From Paenibacillus sp. D2_2 (GTDB lineage Bacteria > Bacillota > Bacilli > Paenibacillales > Paenibacillaceae): DNA of 64,000 nt. The stretch spans positions 4,987,501 through 5,051,500 of the forward strand of contig NZ_CP133605.1 in NCBI RefSeq assembly GCF_031199965.1, in the 5' to 3' direction. Positions 16,666 to 25,041 of this stretch are shown here, piece by piece; positions within the stretch are counted from its first letter, which is position 1; each line of letters opens with the position of its first letter. The notes under the pieces were generated by a model. It made no database searches. It saw nothing but the letters and a program-made list of their open reading frames with translations, and was not told the origin of the DNA. Made by a program: the position numbers and the translations under genes.

Positions 16666-17043
16666 TTAGAATTCAAGACCTGCTTCACGAGCTGCTTCTG
16701 CCAGAGCTTGAATACGTCCATGGTACAAGTAACCGCCGCGGTCAAATACCACAACTTTCTTGCCTTCTGCTTGTGCGCGTTTAGCGATCAATTCGCCAAC
16801 CATACGTGCAGATGCAACGTCACCGCCGTTCTTGATTTCTCCACTCAACTCTTTATCAACCGTCGAAGCGGATACGATCGTTACGCCAGCCACATCATCG
16901 ATCAATTGAGCATAGATGTGTTTGGAAGAACGGAATACGTTAAGTCTTGGACGTTCAGCCGTACCAGTCACTTTTTTACGTACACGCAAATGTCTTTTCA
17001 GACGTGCTTTATTCTTATCGCCTTTTGTGATCATGACTTCCAT
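16666..17043 (-). CDS. rplR: 50S ribosomal protein L18
   Basis: L18, which binds 5S rRNA, with RVRKKVTGTAERPRLNVFRS and the C-terminal YHGRIQALAEAAREAGLEF. Two starts are possible: ATG 17043 (GGGAG only four bases away) and ATG 17034 (giving MITKGDKNKAR, the usual N-terminus, with longer spacing). The difference is three residues. Confidence 0.95.
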   Translation of the reverse strand: MEVMITKGDKNKARLKRHLRVRKKVTGTAERPRLNVFRSSKHIYAQLIDDVAGVTIVSASTVDKELSGEIKNGGDVASARMVGELIAKRAQAEGKKVVVFDRGGYLYHGRIQALAEAAREAGLEF

Positions 17044-17117
17044 TTCACTCCCTTCGGTTTACCTTCAAGCCATTTGTCGATTATGCTGCCCCAAGGCAAG
17101 CATAATAAGAAGAAACA

Positions 17118-17660
17118 TTATTTCTTCTTACCAGCTTTACCTTCTTTGCGAATAATGCGTTCGCCTTCATACTTGATACCTTTACCTTTATATGGCTCAG
17201 GTGCACGTACAGCACGAACGTTCGCAGCATATTCGCCTACGCGTTCTTTATTGATCCCTTTAACGATAATCTTCGTGTTAGTAGGAACTTCAAATTCGAT
17301 GCCTGCTTCTGGAGTGATCTCTACTGGATGAGAATACCCAACGTTGAGTACCAATTTCTCGCCGGACTTGCTTGCGCGGTATCCAACACCAACCAGTTCA
17401 AGAGTCTTAGTATAACCTTCAGTTACCCCGTTCACCATGTTGCTCACGACACTACGAGTAGTACCGTGTAGGGAACGATGCAATTTATTATCAGAAGGAC
17501 GTTCAACGAGGATTTGGTTGTCTTCAACCGTTACCTTCATGTCCTTATGAATCTCACGAGTCAAAGTGCCTTTAGGGCCCTTTACTGTAATGACGTTATT
17601 GTTAAGTGTGACATCCACACCACTAGGTACTGTAATTGGTTTGCGACCAATACGTGACAT
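17118..17660 (-). CDS. rplF: 50S ribosomal protein L6
   Basis: L6 of 180 residues, MSRIGRKPITVPSGVDVTLN, and the C-terminal YEGERIIRKEGKAGKKK. AAGGAGG eight bases before ATG 17660 decides the start over an in-frame GTG three codons upstream. Confidence 0.97.
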   Translation of the reverse strand: MSRIGRKPITVPSGVDVTLNNNVITVKGPKGTLTREIHKDMKVTVEDNQILVERPSDNKLHRSLHGTTRSVVSNMVNGVTEGYTKTLELVGVGYRASKSGEKLVLNVGYSHPVEITPEAGIEFEVPTNTKIIVKGINKERVGEYAANVRAVRAPEPYKGKGIKYEGERIIRKEGKAGKKK

Positions 17661-17690
17661 TTGCTGCACCTCCTTGTTTTGTGACTTTAA

Positions 17691-18089
17691 TTACCAAACG
17701 TAGCAGAGAACTTCTCCGCCGGCTTTCGCTTGACGAGCTTCCTTATCGGTCATAACTCCCTTGGAAGTAGAGATAATCGCGATACCCAAGCCACCGAGAA
17801 CACGCGGAACTTCGTTGCTCTTCGTATATACGCGAAGACCTGGTTTACTGATTCTTTTCAAACCAGTAATAACACGCTCGCTGTTGGATCCGTATTTCAA
17901 GAAAATACGAATGATCCCTTGTTTATTATCATCGATATACTCCGCATCACGGATGAAACCTTCACGCTTCAAGATCTCAGCGATTTGTTTCTTGATCGTG
18001 GATGCAGGCATTTCCACCGTTTCGTGACGAACTGTGTTCGCGTTACGAATACGTGTAAGCATATCTGCAATTGGATCTGAAATGTTCAT
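17691..18089 (-). CDS. rpsH: 30S ribosomal protein S8
   Basis: S8 of 132 residues, DPIADMLTRIRNANTVRHE at the start and ISTSKGVMTDKEARQ at the end. It binds the central domain of 16S rRNA early in assembly. Confidence 0.97.
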   Translation of the reverse strand: MNISDPIADMLTRIRNANTVRHETVEMPASTIKKQIAEILKREGFIRDAEYIDDNKQGIIRIFLKYGSNSERVITGLKRISKPGLRVYTKSNEVPRVLGGLGIAIISTSKGVMTDKEARQAKAGGEVLCYVW

Positions 18090-18119
18090 TCATGAAACCT
18101 CCTTCCCGTTGTTGATGGT

Positions 18120-18305
18120 TTACCAGCTTGCCTTCTTAACGCCAGGGATCTGGCCTTTATATGCTAATTCGCGGAAGCAAATTCTGCAGATTTTAAACTT
18201 TTGCAATACTGAGTGTGGACGACCACAACGTTCGCAGCGAGTATAAGCCCGCACTTTAAATTTTGGCGCACGTTGTTGTTTAACTTTCATCGAAGTTTTT
18301 GCCAC
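18120..18305 (-). CDS. rpsN: 30S ribosomal protein S14, zinc-binding type Z
   Basis: This 61-residue S14 starts with GTG (AKTSMKVKQQRAPKFKVRAY after it) and has CERCGRPHSVLQKFKICRIC. The four cysteines identify the short zinc form. AGGAGGTG upstream selects GTG 18305. Confidence 0.97.
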   Translation of the reverse strand: MAKTSMKVKQQRAPKFKVRAYTRCERCGRPHSVLQKFKICRICFRELAYKGQIPGVKKASW

Positions 18306-18351
18306 TGAACCTGACACCTCCTAAATATTCTCGGAGCTTTTATGCCATTTA

Positions 18352-18894
18352 TTATTTAACAAATGGCATTCCGAGTTGAGTGAGCAGCTCGCGGGACTCT
18401 TCGTCCGTTTTAGCTGTCGTAACGATAACGATATCCATACCACGTACTTTATCAACTTTGTCATACTCGATCTCAGGGAAGATCAATTGTTCCTTAAGAC
18501 CAAGTGTGTAGTTACCGCGTCCATCGAATGCTTTGTTCGATACGCCGTGGAAGTCACGAACGCGAGGAAGCGTTACATTGAACAATTTGTCAAGGAAATA
18601 GTACATGCGTTCGCCGCGAAGAGTAACCTTCACACCAATCGGCATGTTCTCACGAAGTTTGAAACCAGCGATGGATTTCTTAGCGCGAGTAATTACTGGT
18701 TTTTGACCAGCGATAAGTTGCATATCATTAACTGCAGCATCAAGTACTTTCGAGTTAGCAACTGCGTCACCAACACCCATGTTGATAACTACTTTCTCGA
18801 TTTTAGGCACTTGCATTACTGTAGTGTAGTTGAATTTTTGAATCAAAGCAGGTGTTACTTCGTTCAAAAAGCGTTCTTTCATTCTTGCTGCCAT
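18352..18894 (-). CDS. rplE: 50S ribosomal protein L5
   Basis: L5 of 180 residues, with VPKIEKVVINMGVGDAV and the C-terminal DIVIVTTAKTDEESRELL. It contacts 5S rRNA and P-site tRNA. Confidence 0.97.
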   Translation of the reverse strand: MAARMKERFLNEVTPALIQKFNYTTVMQVPKIEKVVINMGVGDAVANSKVLDAAVNDMQLIAGQKPVITRAKKSIAGFKLRENMPIGVKVTLRGERMYYFLDKLFNVTLPRVRDFHGVSNKAFDGRGNYTLGLKEQLIFPEIEYDKVDKVRGMDIVIVTTAKTDEESRELLTQLGMPFVK

Positions 18895-18927
18895 GAGTCA
18901 TGGACCTCCTTTCTTAACGTTCCTGGA

Positions 18928-19281
18928 TTAGTCGATTACTTCACCGGATTTTTTAGCTACACGAACTTTCTTGCCGTTGTCCAATACTTTGTAACCGATA
19001 CGAGTTACTTTTCCGCTCTTAGGATCAACATGCATTACGTTCGATACGTGAATCGGAGCTTCCTTCTCGATAATTCCACCTTGTGGATTTAATTGGCTTG
19101 GCTTTTGGTGTTTTTTCACCATGTTCACGCCTTCCACAAGAACGCGGTTCTCACGAGGATAAGCGGCAATGACGCGGCCTTTCTTGCCTTTGTCTTTACC
19201 GGAGATCACGATTACCGTATCATCCTTCTTAACATGAAGCTTATTGTTGTGGGATTCCAGAATCTTTTTCAATCTAGGCAT
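18928..19281 (-). CDS. rplX: 50S ribosomal protein L24
   Basis: L24 of 117 residues with the KOW motif KDDTVIVISGKDKGKKGRVI and VVEKEAPIH-like IIEKEAPIHVSNV. The N-terminus PRLKKILESHNNKLH is slightly extended relative to B. subtilis (103 residues). Confidence 0.96.
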   Translation of the reverse strand: MPRLKKILESHNNKLHVKKDDTVIVISGKDKGKKGRVIAAYPRENRVLVEGVNMVKKHQKPSQLNPQGGIIEKEAPIHVSNVMHVDPKSGKVTRIGYKVLDNGKKVRVAKKSGEVID

Positions 19282-19336
19282 TTGTTTACACCTCCTGTTT
19301 CGAACACTTAACGTACCTTAGGATACGTTATCTTTA

Positions 19337-19705
19337 TTAGATAACTTCCGGAGCCAAGGAAACGATTTTCATGAAGTCCTTATCGCGAAGCTCGCGGGCA
19401 ACTGGTCCGAAAATACGAGTACCACGTGGGCTCTTGTCTTCTTTAACAACTACCGCTGCATTTTCATCAAATGCGATGTAAGAACCGTCTTTACGACGAA
19501 CGGAACGTTTAGTACGAACCACAACCGCTCTAACTACATCACCTTTTTTGACAACGCCGCCTGGTGTTGCTTGTTTCACAGAACAAACGATCAAATCGCC
19601 AATTTGTGCTGTGCGACGACCAGTACCACCCAAAACGCGAATACACATCAGTTCCTTCGCGCCAGAGTTATCAGCCACCTTCAAACGTGTAAATGGTTGA
19701 ATCAT
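19337..19705 (-). CDS. rplN: 50S ribosomal protein L14
   Basis: L14 of 122 residues, MIQPFTRLKVADNSGAKELM and GTRIFGPVARELRDKDFMKI. Universal 50S protein at the subunit interface. Confidence 0.97.
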   Translation of the reverse strand: MIQPFTRLKVADNSGAKELMCIRVLGGTGRRTAQIGDLIVCSVKQATPGGVVKKGDVVRAVVVRTKRSVRRKDGSYIAFDENAAVVVKEDKSPRGTRIFGPVARELRDKDFMKIVSLAPEVI

Positions 19706-19741
19706 CGTTATATCCTCCCTTCGATCGAAACTACGGTGCTA

Positions 19742-20005
19742 TTAAATGATAATCGCTTTTTCAACGACTTCAACGAGTCTCCAGCGCTTGTCTTTAGACA
19801 ACGGGCGTGTTTCAGCAATTTTAACAGTATCACCGATTTTAGCAGTATTGTTCTCATCATGTGCTTTAAACTTCTTCGTATATTTCATGCGTTTATGATA
19901 AAGGTCATGCTTCTTGTAGGTTTCAACAGCTACAACAATGGTTTTATCCATTTTGTCACTAACGACTTTACCAATTTGCACTTTACGGGCGTTACGTTCG
20001 CTCAT
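19742..20005 (-). CDS. rpsQ: 30S ribosomal protein S17
   Basis: S17 of 87 residues, with GKVVSDKMDKTIVVAVETY and AHDENNTAKIGDTVKI. It lies between rpmC and rplN in the S10-spc order. Confidence 0.97.
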   Translation of the reverse strand: MSERNARKVQIGKVVSDKMDKTIVVAVETYKKHDLYHKRMKYTKKFKAHDENNTAKIGDTVKIAETRPLSKDKRWRLVEVVEKAIII

Positions 20006-20055
20006 GGTTAGCCTCCTTCCTAAACTTTCACGCTTAGATTTGACTAAGCACTATA

Positions 20056-20253
20056 TTAACCAATCCCTAGTTCTCTTTGACGTAATACGGTTTTAGCACG
20101 AGCTATTTCCTTGCGCACATCACGGATCCGAGTCGGGTTATCAAGCTGGCCTGTAGCCAATTGAAAACGGAGGTTAAAGAGTTCTTCTTTAAATCCTGCA
20201 ACTTTTTGTTCAATCTCAGCAGTGGTTAAGTTGCGAAGTTCATTAGCTTTCAT
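20056..20253 (-). CDS. rpmC: 50S ribosomal protein L29
   Basis: L29 of 65 residues, MKANELRNLTTAEIEQK, forming a helical hairpin at the exit tunnel. It overlaps the end of rplP by 11 bases, suggesting coupled translation; the ribosome binding site GGGTGG is weak. An upstream in-frame start inside rplP is rejected. Confidence 0.96.
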   Translation of the reverse strand: MKANELRNLTTAEIEQKVAGFKEELFNLRFQLATGQLDNPTRIRDVRKEIARAKTVLRQRELGIG

Positions 20254-20677
20254 TTGCTTCACCACCCACTTCTTCACGTTTCACAAACTTCGTTTTGATT
20301 GGCAATTTGTGAGCGGCAAGACGCATAGCTTCGCGAGCAACCTCTTCCGATACACCAGCAAGTTCAAACATGATCTTACCAGGTTTCACAACTGCAACCC
20401 ATTTTTCAACGTTACCTTTACCGCTACCCATCCGGACTTCAAGAGGCTTTTGAGTAATCGGCTTGTCAGGGAAAATTTTAATCCATACTTTACCGCCACG
20501 TTTGATGTAACGCGTCATAGCAATACGCGCTGCTTCAATTTGACGGTTCGTAATCCAAGTTGGCTCAAGAGCTTGCAGACCGTATTCACCGAAGTTCAAT
20601 TCAGTGCCGCCTTTTGCTTGGCCTCTCATACTACCGCGTTGTTGCTTGCGGTGTTTTACACGTTTTGGTACCAACAT
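20243..20677 (-). CDS. rplP: 50S ribosomal protein L16
   Basis: L16 of 144 residues, MLVPKRVKHRKQQRGSMRGQ and MGSGKGNVEKWVAVVKPGK. It helps position A-site tRNA. Two bases separate it from rpsC. Confidence 0.97.
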   Translation of the reverse strand: MLVPKRVKHRKQQRGSMRGQAKGGTELNFGEYGLQALEPTWITNRQIEAARIAMTRYIKRGGKVWIKIFPDKPITQKPLEVRMGSGKGNVEKWVAVVKPGKIMFELAGVSEEVAREAMRLAAHKLPIKTKFVKREEVGGEANES

Positions 20678-20679
20678 GA

Positions 20680-21348
20680 TTAGTTGCCTCCTTCCTGAGC
20701 AGCTGGTTGTTTCTTAGCCGTAGGAAGAACCTCTCCACGATAGATCCATACTTTTACGCCAATACGTCCATAAGTCGTATGTGCTTCTGCTGTACCGTAA
20801 TCAATGTCAGCACGGAGCGTATGAAGTGGAACAGTTCCTTCGCTGTAGCCCTCTGTACGAGCAATTTCAGCACCGCCGAGACGACCGCTGACTGCTGTCT
20901 TAATCCCTTTCGCTCCCGAACGCATAGTTCTTTGGATTGCTTGCTTCAAAGCACGACGGAAAGAAACACGACGTTCCAATTGTTGTGCGATGCTCTCAGC
21001 AACGAGAATTGCGTCAAGATCAGGGTGTTTAATTTCAGAAATATTGATGTGAACTTTTTTGCCACCTGCGATTTTTGTAATTTCATTACGCAGATTTTCA
21101 ACTTCCGAACCACCTTTACCGATAACCATACCTGGCTTCGCGGTGTGGATCGTCACGTTCACACGATTAGCCGCTCTCTCGATTTCAATACGAGATACTG
21201 CGGAGTCTTTCAATTTATTTTTCAGGTGTTCACGAATTTTAACGTCTTCAAGCAAGAGATCACCGAAATCTTTGCCTGCATACCATTTGGATTCCCAATC
21301 ACGGATAATCCCTACTCGTAATCCGATCGGATTTACCTTTTGGCCCAC
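20680..21348 (-). CDS. rpsC: 30S ribosomal protein S3
   Basis: S3 of 222 residues beginning GTG-GQKVNPIGLRVGIIRDW. It has the KH domain GMVIGKGGSEVENLRNEI and the C-terminal TTYGRIGVKVWIYRGE. AAGGAGGGAAAACGT fixes GTG 21348. The same frame stays open into rplV, but that extension is not coding. Confidence 0.97.
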   Translation of the reverse strand: MGQKVNPIGLRVGIIRDWESKWYAGKDFGDLLLEDVKIREHLKNKLKDSAVSRIEIERAANRVNVTIHTAKPGMVIGKGGSEVENLRNEITKIAGGKKVHINISEIKHPDLDAILVAESIAQQLERRVSFRRALKQAIQRTMRSGAKGIKTAVSGRLGGAEIARTEGYSEGTVPLHTLRADIDYGTAEAHTTYGRIGVKVWIYRGEVLPTAKKQPAAQEGGN

Positions 21349-21361
21349 ACGTTTTCCCTCC

Positions 21362-21693
21362 TTATTTTTCGGATACCACCAAAGTAATGTGGCTGGTGCG
21401 TTTGTTGATCCGGCTTGCACGTCCCATTGCACGAGGACGGAAACGTTTCATTGTCGGACCTTGGTTTACGTAAGCTTGCGTAATAACCAATTTATTTACA
21501 TCCATAGAATAGTTATGCTCAGCATTCGCAATCGCCGAATTCAAAAGCTTCTCCAGGATCGGGGAAGCGCCCTTTGGAGTGTGGCGTAGAATCGCGATCG
21601 CATCGCCTACTTGCTTACCACGGATCAAGTCAACTACGAGTTGAGCTTTACGGGAGCAATTCGAACAGACTTTACATGTGCTTTAGCTTCCAT
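21362..21693 (-). CDS. rplV: 50S ribosomal protein L22, frameshift near 21652
   Basis: The start ATG 21693 follows GGAGG and reads MEAKAHVKSVRIAP, then loses frame. Adding one base to a run (TACGGG to TACGGGG on plus, 21650-21654) restores RKAQLVVDLIRGKQVGDA and the normal 110-residue L22. L22 lines the exit tunnel and is essential, so the break is almost surely an error in the sequence. Between rpsS and rpsC. Confidence 0.94.
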
Positions 21694-21729
21694 GTGTTGT
21701 TACCTCCTCTCAAACGAAGAACTTATCGA

Positions 21730-22008
21730 TTAACGTCTCGTTTTCTTGTCGTCATCCGTATGACCTTTGTAGGTACGGGTTGGAGCAAATTCACCAAGTT
21801 TATGTCCTACCATGTCTTCTGTTACATATACCGGTACGTGTTTACGTCCGTCATATACACCAAAAGTTTGGCCGATGAATTGTGGGAAAATTGTCGAACG
21901 GCGCGACCAAGTTTTAATAACAACCTTCTTGTTCGATGCGCTCGCCTCTTCCACCTTTTTCAACAAATATCCGTCAATAAAAGGTCCTTTTTTAAGACTA
22001 CGGCTCAT
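21730..22008 (-). CDS. rpsS: 30S ribosomal protein S19
   Basis: S19 of 92 residues, MSRSLKKGPFIDGYLLKKVE, WSRRSTIFPQFIGQTFGVYD. It pairs with S13 in the 30S head. Confidence 0.97.
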   Translation of the reverse strand: MSRSLKKGPFIDGYLLKKVEEASASNKKVVIKTWSRRSTIFPQFIGQTFGVYDGRKHVPVYVTEDMVGHKLGEFAPTRTYKGHTDDDKKTRR

Positions 22009-22080
22009 TTAATATCCTCCCTTCACGCTGCATGGTTCGATCTATAATTCACTGCCGTGAAGTGATCCGCGAGGCGCGGA

Positions 22081-22910
22081 TTACTTCGTGCGGCCACGAA
22101 CGATATACTTATCAGACGCTTTGCCTTTTTTACGCGTTTTGTAACCAAGGGTTGGTTTGCCCAAGGAGACAACGGCGATTTACGACCGATCGGAGCGCGA
22201 CCTTCACCACCACCGTGTGGGTGATCGTTAGGGTTCATAACAACACCGCGCACTTCAGGACGTTGGCCCTTCCAGCGATTACGGCCTGCTTTACCGATCT
22301 TGATCAATTCATGGTCTGCATTACCTACAGAACCGATTGTAGCGCGGCAAACTTTAAGAATTTTACGCATTTCGCCAGAAGAAAGACGAACAGTTACGTA
22401 TTTTTCTTCTTTACCGAGCAATTGAGCTTCTGTACCAGCAGCACGAACAAGTTGTCCGCCTTTACCTGGTTTCAACTCAATGTTGTGGATAACTGTACCC
22501 ACTGGAATGTTCTCGAGTGGAAGAGCATTACCGATTTTGATATCGGAACCTACACCAGACTCGATAACGTCGCCTACTTTAAGCCCTTGCGGAGCGATAA
22601 TGTAGCGTTTTTCACCGTCAGCATAGTGGATCAAAGCGATGTTAGAAGTCCGGTTCGGGTCGTACTCGATTGTAGCAACGCGACCTGGAATTCCATCTTT
22701 GTTCCGTTTGAAGTCGATGATACGATATTTACGTTTGTGTCCACCGCCATGGTGACGCACAGTGATTTTACCTTGGTTGTTGCGGCCAGCTGTTTTGCTC
22801 AGTGGCGCAAGCAAGGATTTCTCCGGAGTATCTGTAGTAATTTCTTCGAATGTCGACACGGACATATTACGTCTTGCCGGAGATGTCGGTTTATACTTTT
22901 TGATAGGCAC
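22081..22910 (-). CDS. rplB: 50S ribosomal protein L2, frameshift near 22161
   Basis: L2 is required for peptidyl-transferase function. The reading frame is normal through GEGRAPIGRKSPLSPW. It then loses one G of a GGGG run (plus 22159-22163). Restoring it gives GKPTLGYKTRKKGKASDKYI and the ending VRGRTK at the stop 22081-22083, for 276 residues, the usual length. The uncorrected frame would run to 22023 with an unrelated tail. The conserved His in HPHGGGEG is present. Confidence 0.94.
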
Positions 22911-22938
22911 TAGATTTCCCTCCTTACTTTAGACAATT

Positions 22939-23229
22939 TTATACCGATTCAAAGAATTCAAGCGGTTTGCTGTCCGAAGTCAAAGTCACGAACGCTTTCT
23001 TCCACTCCGGAGTATAGCCGAAATGACGTCCATAACGTTTTGGCTTGCCAGGAACACGCAGAGTATTCACATTGCTCACTTTAACTTTGAAGATCTCTTC
23101 AACCGCTTTTTTAATTTCGGTCTTGTTAGCACGAATGTCAACTTCGAATACATATTTAAGCTCGTTCATGTAATCAGCAGTACGTTCTGTGATTACCGGA
23201 CGCTTAATAATATCACGAGGATCCTTCAT
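22939..23229 (-). CDS. rplW: 50S ribosomal protein L23
   Basis: L23 of 96 residues, MKDPRDIIKRPVITERTADY and the KAYVTL-like KAFVTLTSDSKPLEFF end. It is the docking site for trigger factor and SRP. Its start overlaps the rplD stop by one base. Confidence 0.97.
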   Translation of the reverse strand: MKDPRDIIKRPVITERTADYMNELKYVFEVDIRANKTEIKKAVEEIFKVKVSNVNTLRVPGKPKRYGRHFGYTPEWKKAFVTLTSDSKPLEFFESV

Positions 23230-23852
23230 TACGCGAGCACCTCCTCTACCTTCTGAACTGCTTCCTTCGTAATGATCAGTTTGTCGTGCGAAAGCACGTC
23301 AAGAACATTAATGCCGTCAGCTGCTACGAATTTAACACCAGGAATATTACGAGCGGAAAGTGCTACATTGTCGTCATAGCTAGGAGCTACAACAAGCGCC
23401 TTGCGATCAACCTTCAGGTTGTTCAAGATTGCAGCAAATTCTTTAGTTTTAGGTGCATTCAAGCTGAGTGCATCAAGTACGATAATGTCCTGATCGATTA
23501 CTTTTGCAGACAAAGCCGATTTGATCGCCAGACGACGAACTTTCTTCGGCAATTTGTAAGCATAGCTACGTGGTGTTGGTCCAAATACGATACCGCCACC
23601 AACCCATTGCGGAGAACGGATCGAACCTTGACGGGCACGTCCTGTTCCTTTTTGCTTCCAAGGTTTACGACCGCCGCCGCGAACTTCGGAGCGTCCTTTT
23701 ACTTTATGGTTACCAAAGCGAAGGGAAGCGCGTTGCATAACAACAGCTTCATGAAGCACATGAGTGTTCGGCTCGATACCGAATACTGCATCATTCAATT
23801 CTACTTCACCAACTTGGCTACCGCTAACATTAAAAAGTGCTACTTTTGGCAT
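23229..23852 (-). CDS. rplD: 50S ribosomal protein L4
   Basis: L4 of 207 residues, with RGGGRKPWKQKGTGRARQGS and the tunnel loop. It lies between rplC and rplW. No S10-operon leader of the E. coli kind was recognised. Confidence 0.97.
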   Translation of the reverse strand: MPKVALFNVSGSQVGEVELNDAVFGIEPNTHVLHEAVVMQRASLRFGNHKVKGRSEVRGGGRKPWKQKGTGRARQGSIRSPQWVGGGIVFGPTPRSYAYKLPKKVRRLAIKSALSAKVIDQDIIVLDALSLNAPKTKEFAAILNNLKVDRKALVVAPSYDDNVALSARNIPGVKFVAADGINVLDVLSHDKLIITKEAVQKVEEVLA

Positions 23853-23878
23853 TTTTTGTTCCTCCTTTCTTTAGTCGA

Positions 23879-24502
23879 TTATTTTCTGTTCGTTTCTCTT
23901 ACTTTAACGAAGCTATTTTTAGGACCTGGGATCGAACCTTTAACGAGCAGCACATTACGTTCTGCATCAACCTTAATAACTTCAAGGTTTTGGATCGTTT
24001 TTGTTACACTACCCATATGTCCTGGAAGACGTTTGCCTTTAGGAACGCGGTTCGCTTGGATAGAACCCATGGAACCAGGTCTACGATGGTAACGGGAGCC
24101 GTGAGCCATAGGACCGCGACTTTGTCCCCAACGTTTGATGTTACCTTGGAAACCTTTACCCTTCGAAATACCTGTTACGTCAACAAATTCGCCCTCAGCA
24201 AAAACATCAACTTTGACCTCTTGGCCAACTTCATATCCTGCCAAGTCAACACCGCGAATTTCGCGAACGTAGCGCTTAGGCGTTGTATTTGCCTTTTTCG
24301 CATGACCAGCTTCTGGCTTAGTTATTCTGCTTTCTTTCTTATCAGAGTAACCAAGTTGGATCGCTTCATAGCCATCGTTCTCAACGTCTTTCTTTTGCAG
24401 AACTACGTTAGAACTTGCTTCGATAACTGTTACAGGAATGACATTACCTTCTGGTGTAAATACTTGAGTCATTCCGAGTTTTTTCCCTAAGATACCTTTC
24501 AT
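23879..24502 (-). CDS. rplC: 50S ribosomal protein L3
   Basis: L3 of 207 residues, MKGILGKKLGMTQVFTPEGN and KGKGFQGNIKRWGQSRGPMA. The glutamine of the GQSRGPMAHGS loop near the peptidyl-transferase centre is present. Confidence 0.97.
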   Translation of the reverse strand: MKGILGKKLGMTQVFTPEGNVIPVTVIEASSNVVLQKKDVENDGYEAIQLGYSDKKESRITKPEAGHAKKANTTPKRYVREIRGVDLAGYEVGQEVKVDVFAEGEFVDVTGISKGKGFQGNIKRWGQSRGPMAHGSRYHRRPGSMGSIQANRVPKGKRLPGHMGSVTKTIQNLEVIKVDAERNVLLVKGSIPGPKNSFVKVRETNRK

Positions 24503-24546
24503 GTTGACACCTCTTTTCCTCTTTCGTTTCCATTCAATGATGGATA

Positions 24547-24855
24547 TTACAATTTAATTTCGATATCTACACCGGACGGCAGGTCCAAGCGCATCAAGGC
24601 ATCCACAGTTTGTGGAGTCGGATTAACAATATCGATCAAACGCTTATGAGTACGCTGTTCGAATTGTTCCCGGGAATCCTTGTACTTGTGTACCGCACGG
24701 AGAATAGTAATCACTTGCTTCTCAGTCGGAAGCGGAATTGGTCCAGATACGCCAGCACCCGAACGTTTTGCCGTTTCAACGATTTTCTCTGCGGATTGAT
24801 CAAGAATTCTGTGGTCGTAAGCTTTCAAACGAATACGAATTTTTTGCTTTGCCAT
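24547..24855 (-). CDS. rpsJ: 30S ribosomal protein S10
   Basis: S10 (NusE) of 102 residues starting MAKQKIRIRLKAYDHRILDQ after AAAAGGAGGG. It serves both in the 30S head and in NusB-dependent antitermination. The longer frame to 24987 is not coding. First gene of the S10 operon, with a sigma-A promoter upstream. Confidence 0.97.
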   Translation of the reverse strand: MAKQKIRIRLKAYDHRILDQSAEKIVETAKRSGAGVSGPIPLPTEKQVITILRAVHKYKDSREQFEQRTHKRLIDIVNPTPQTVDALMRLDLPSGVDIEIKL

Positions 24856-24992
24856 TTTATTCCCTCCTTTTATCGCCCAATTTGAGATCGGACATACTCC
24901 ATGGAAATTTTCTAACTGCCAACCCATGGCAAAGGGGCCGGGTGTGTCAGTAACCTCCCACTTCATCGCAACGTCACAGAACAACATTCATT

Positions 24993-25021
24993 ATTATATA
25001 GAAAAGCTGTGCTCATTGCAA
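24993..25021 (-). promoter_or_regulatory. Sigma-A promoter of the S10 operon
   Basis: On minus, TTGCAA (25016-25021), 17 bases and TATAAT (24993-24998), with perfect -10. It lies immediately after the chemoreceptor gene and about 138 bases before rpsJ. Confidence 0.8.
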
Positions 25022-25041
25022 GCAAATTATTAATATTTATT

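Noticed and set aside
20680..21432. Longer rpsC start at 21432
   Set aside because: The extension overlaps rplV and lacks a ribosome binding site. GTG 21348 has AAGGAGG and gives the family N-terminus.
22032..22913. 293-codon open frame on plus, antisense to rplB
   Set aside because: A shadow of the rplB coding strand with Phe/Thr/Cys-rich sequence and no family match.
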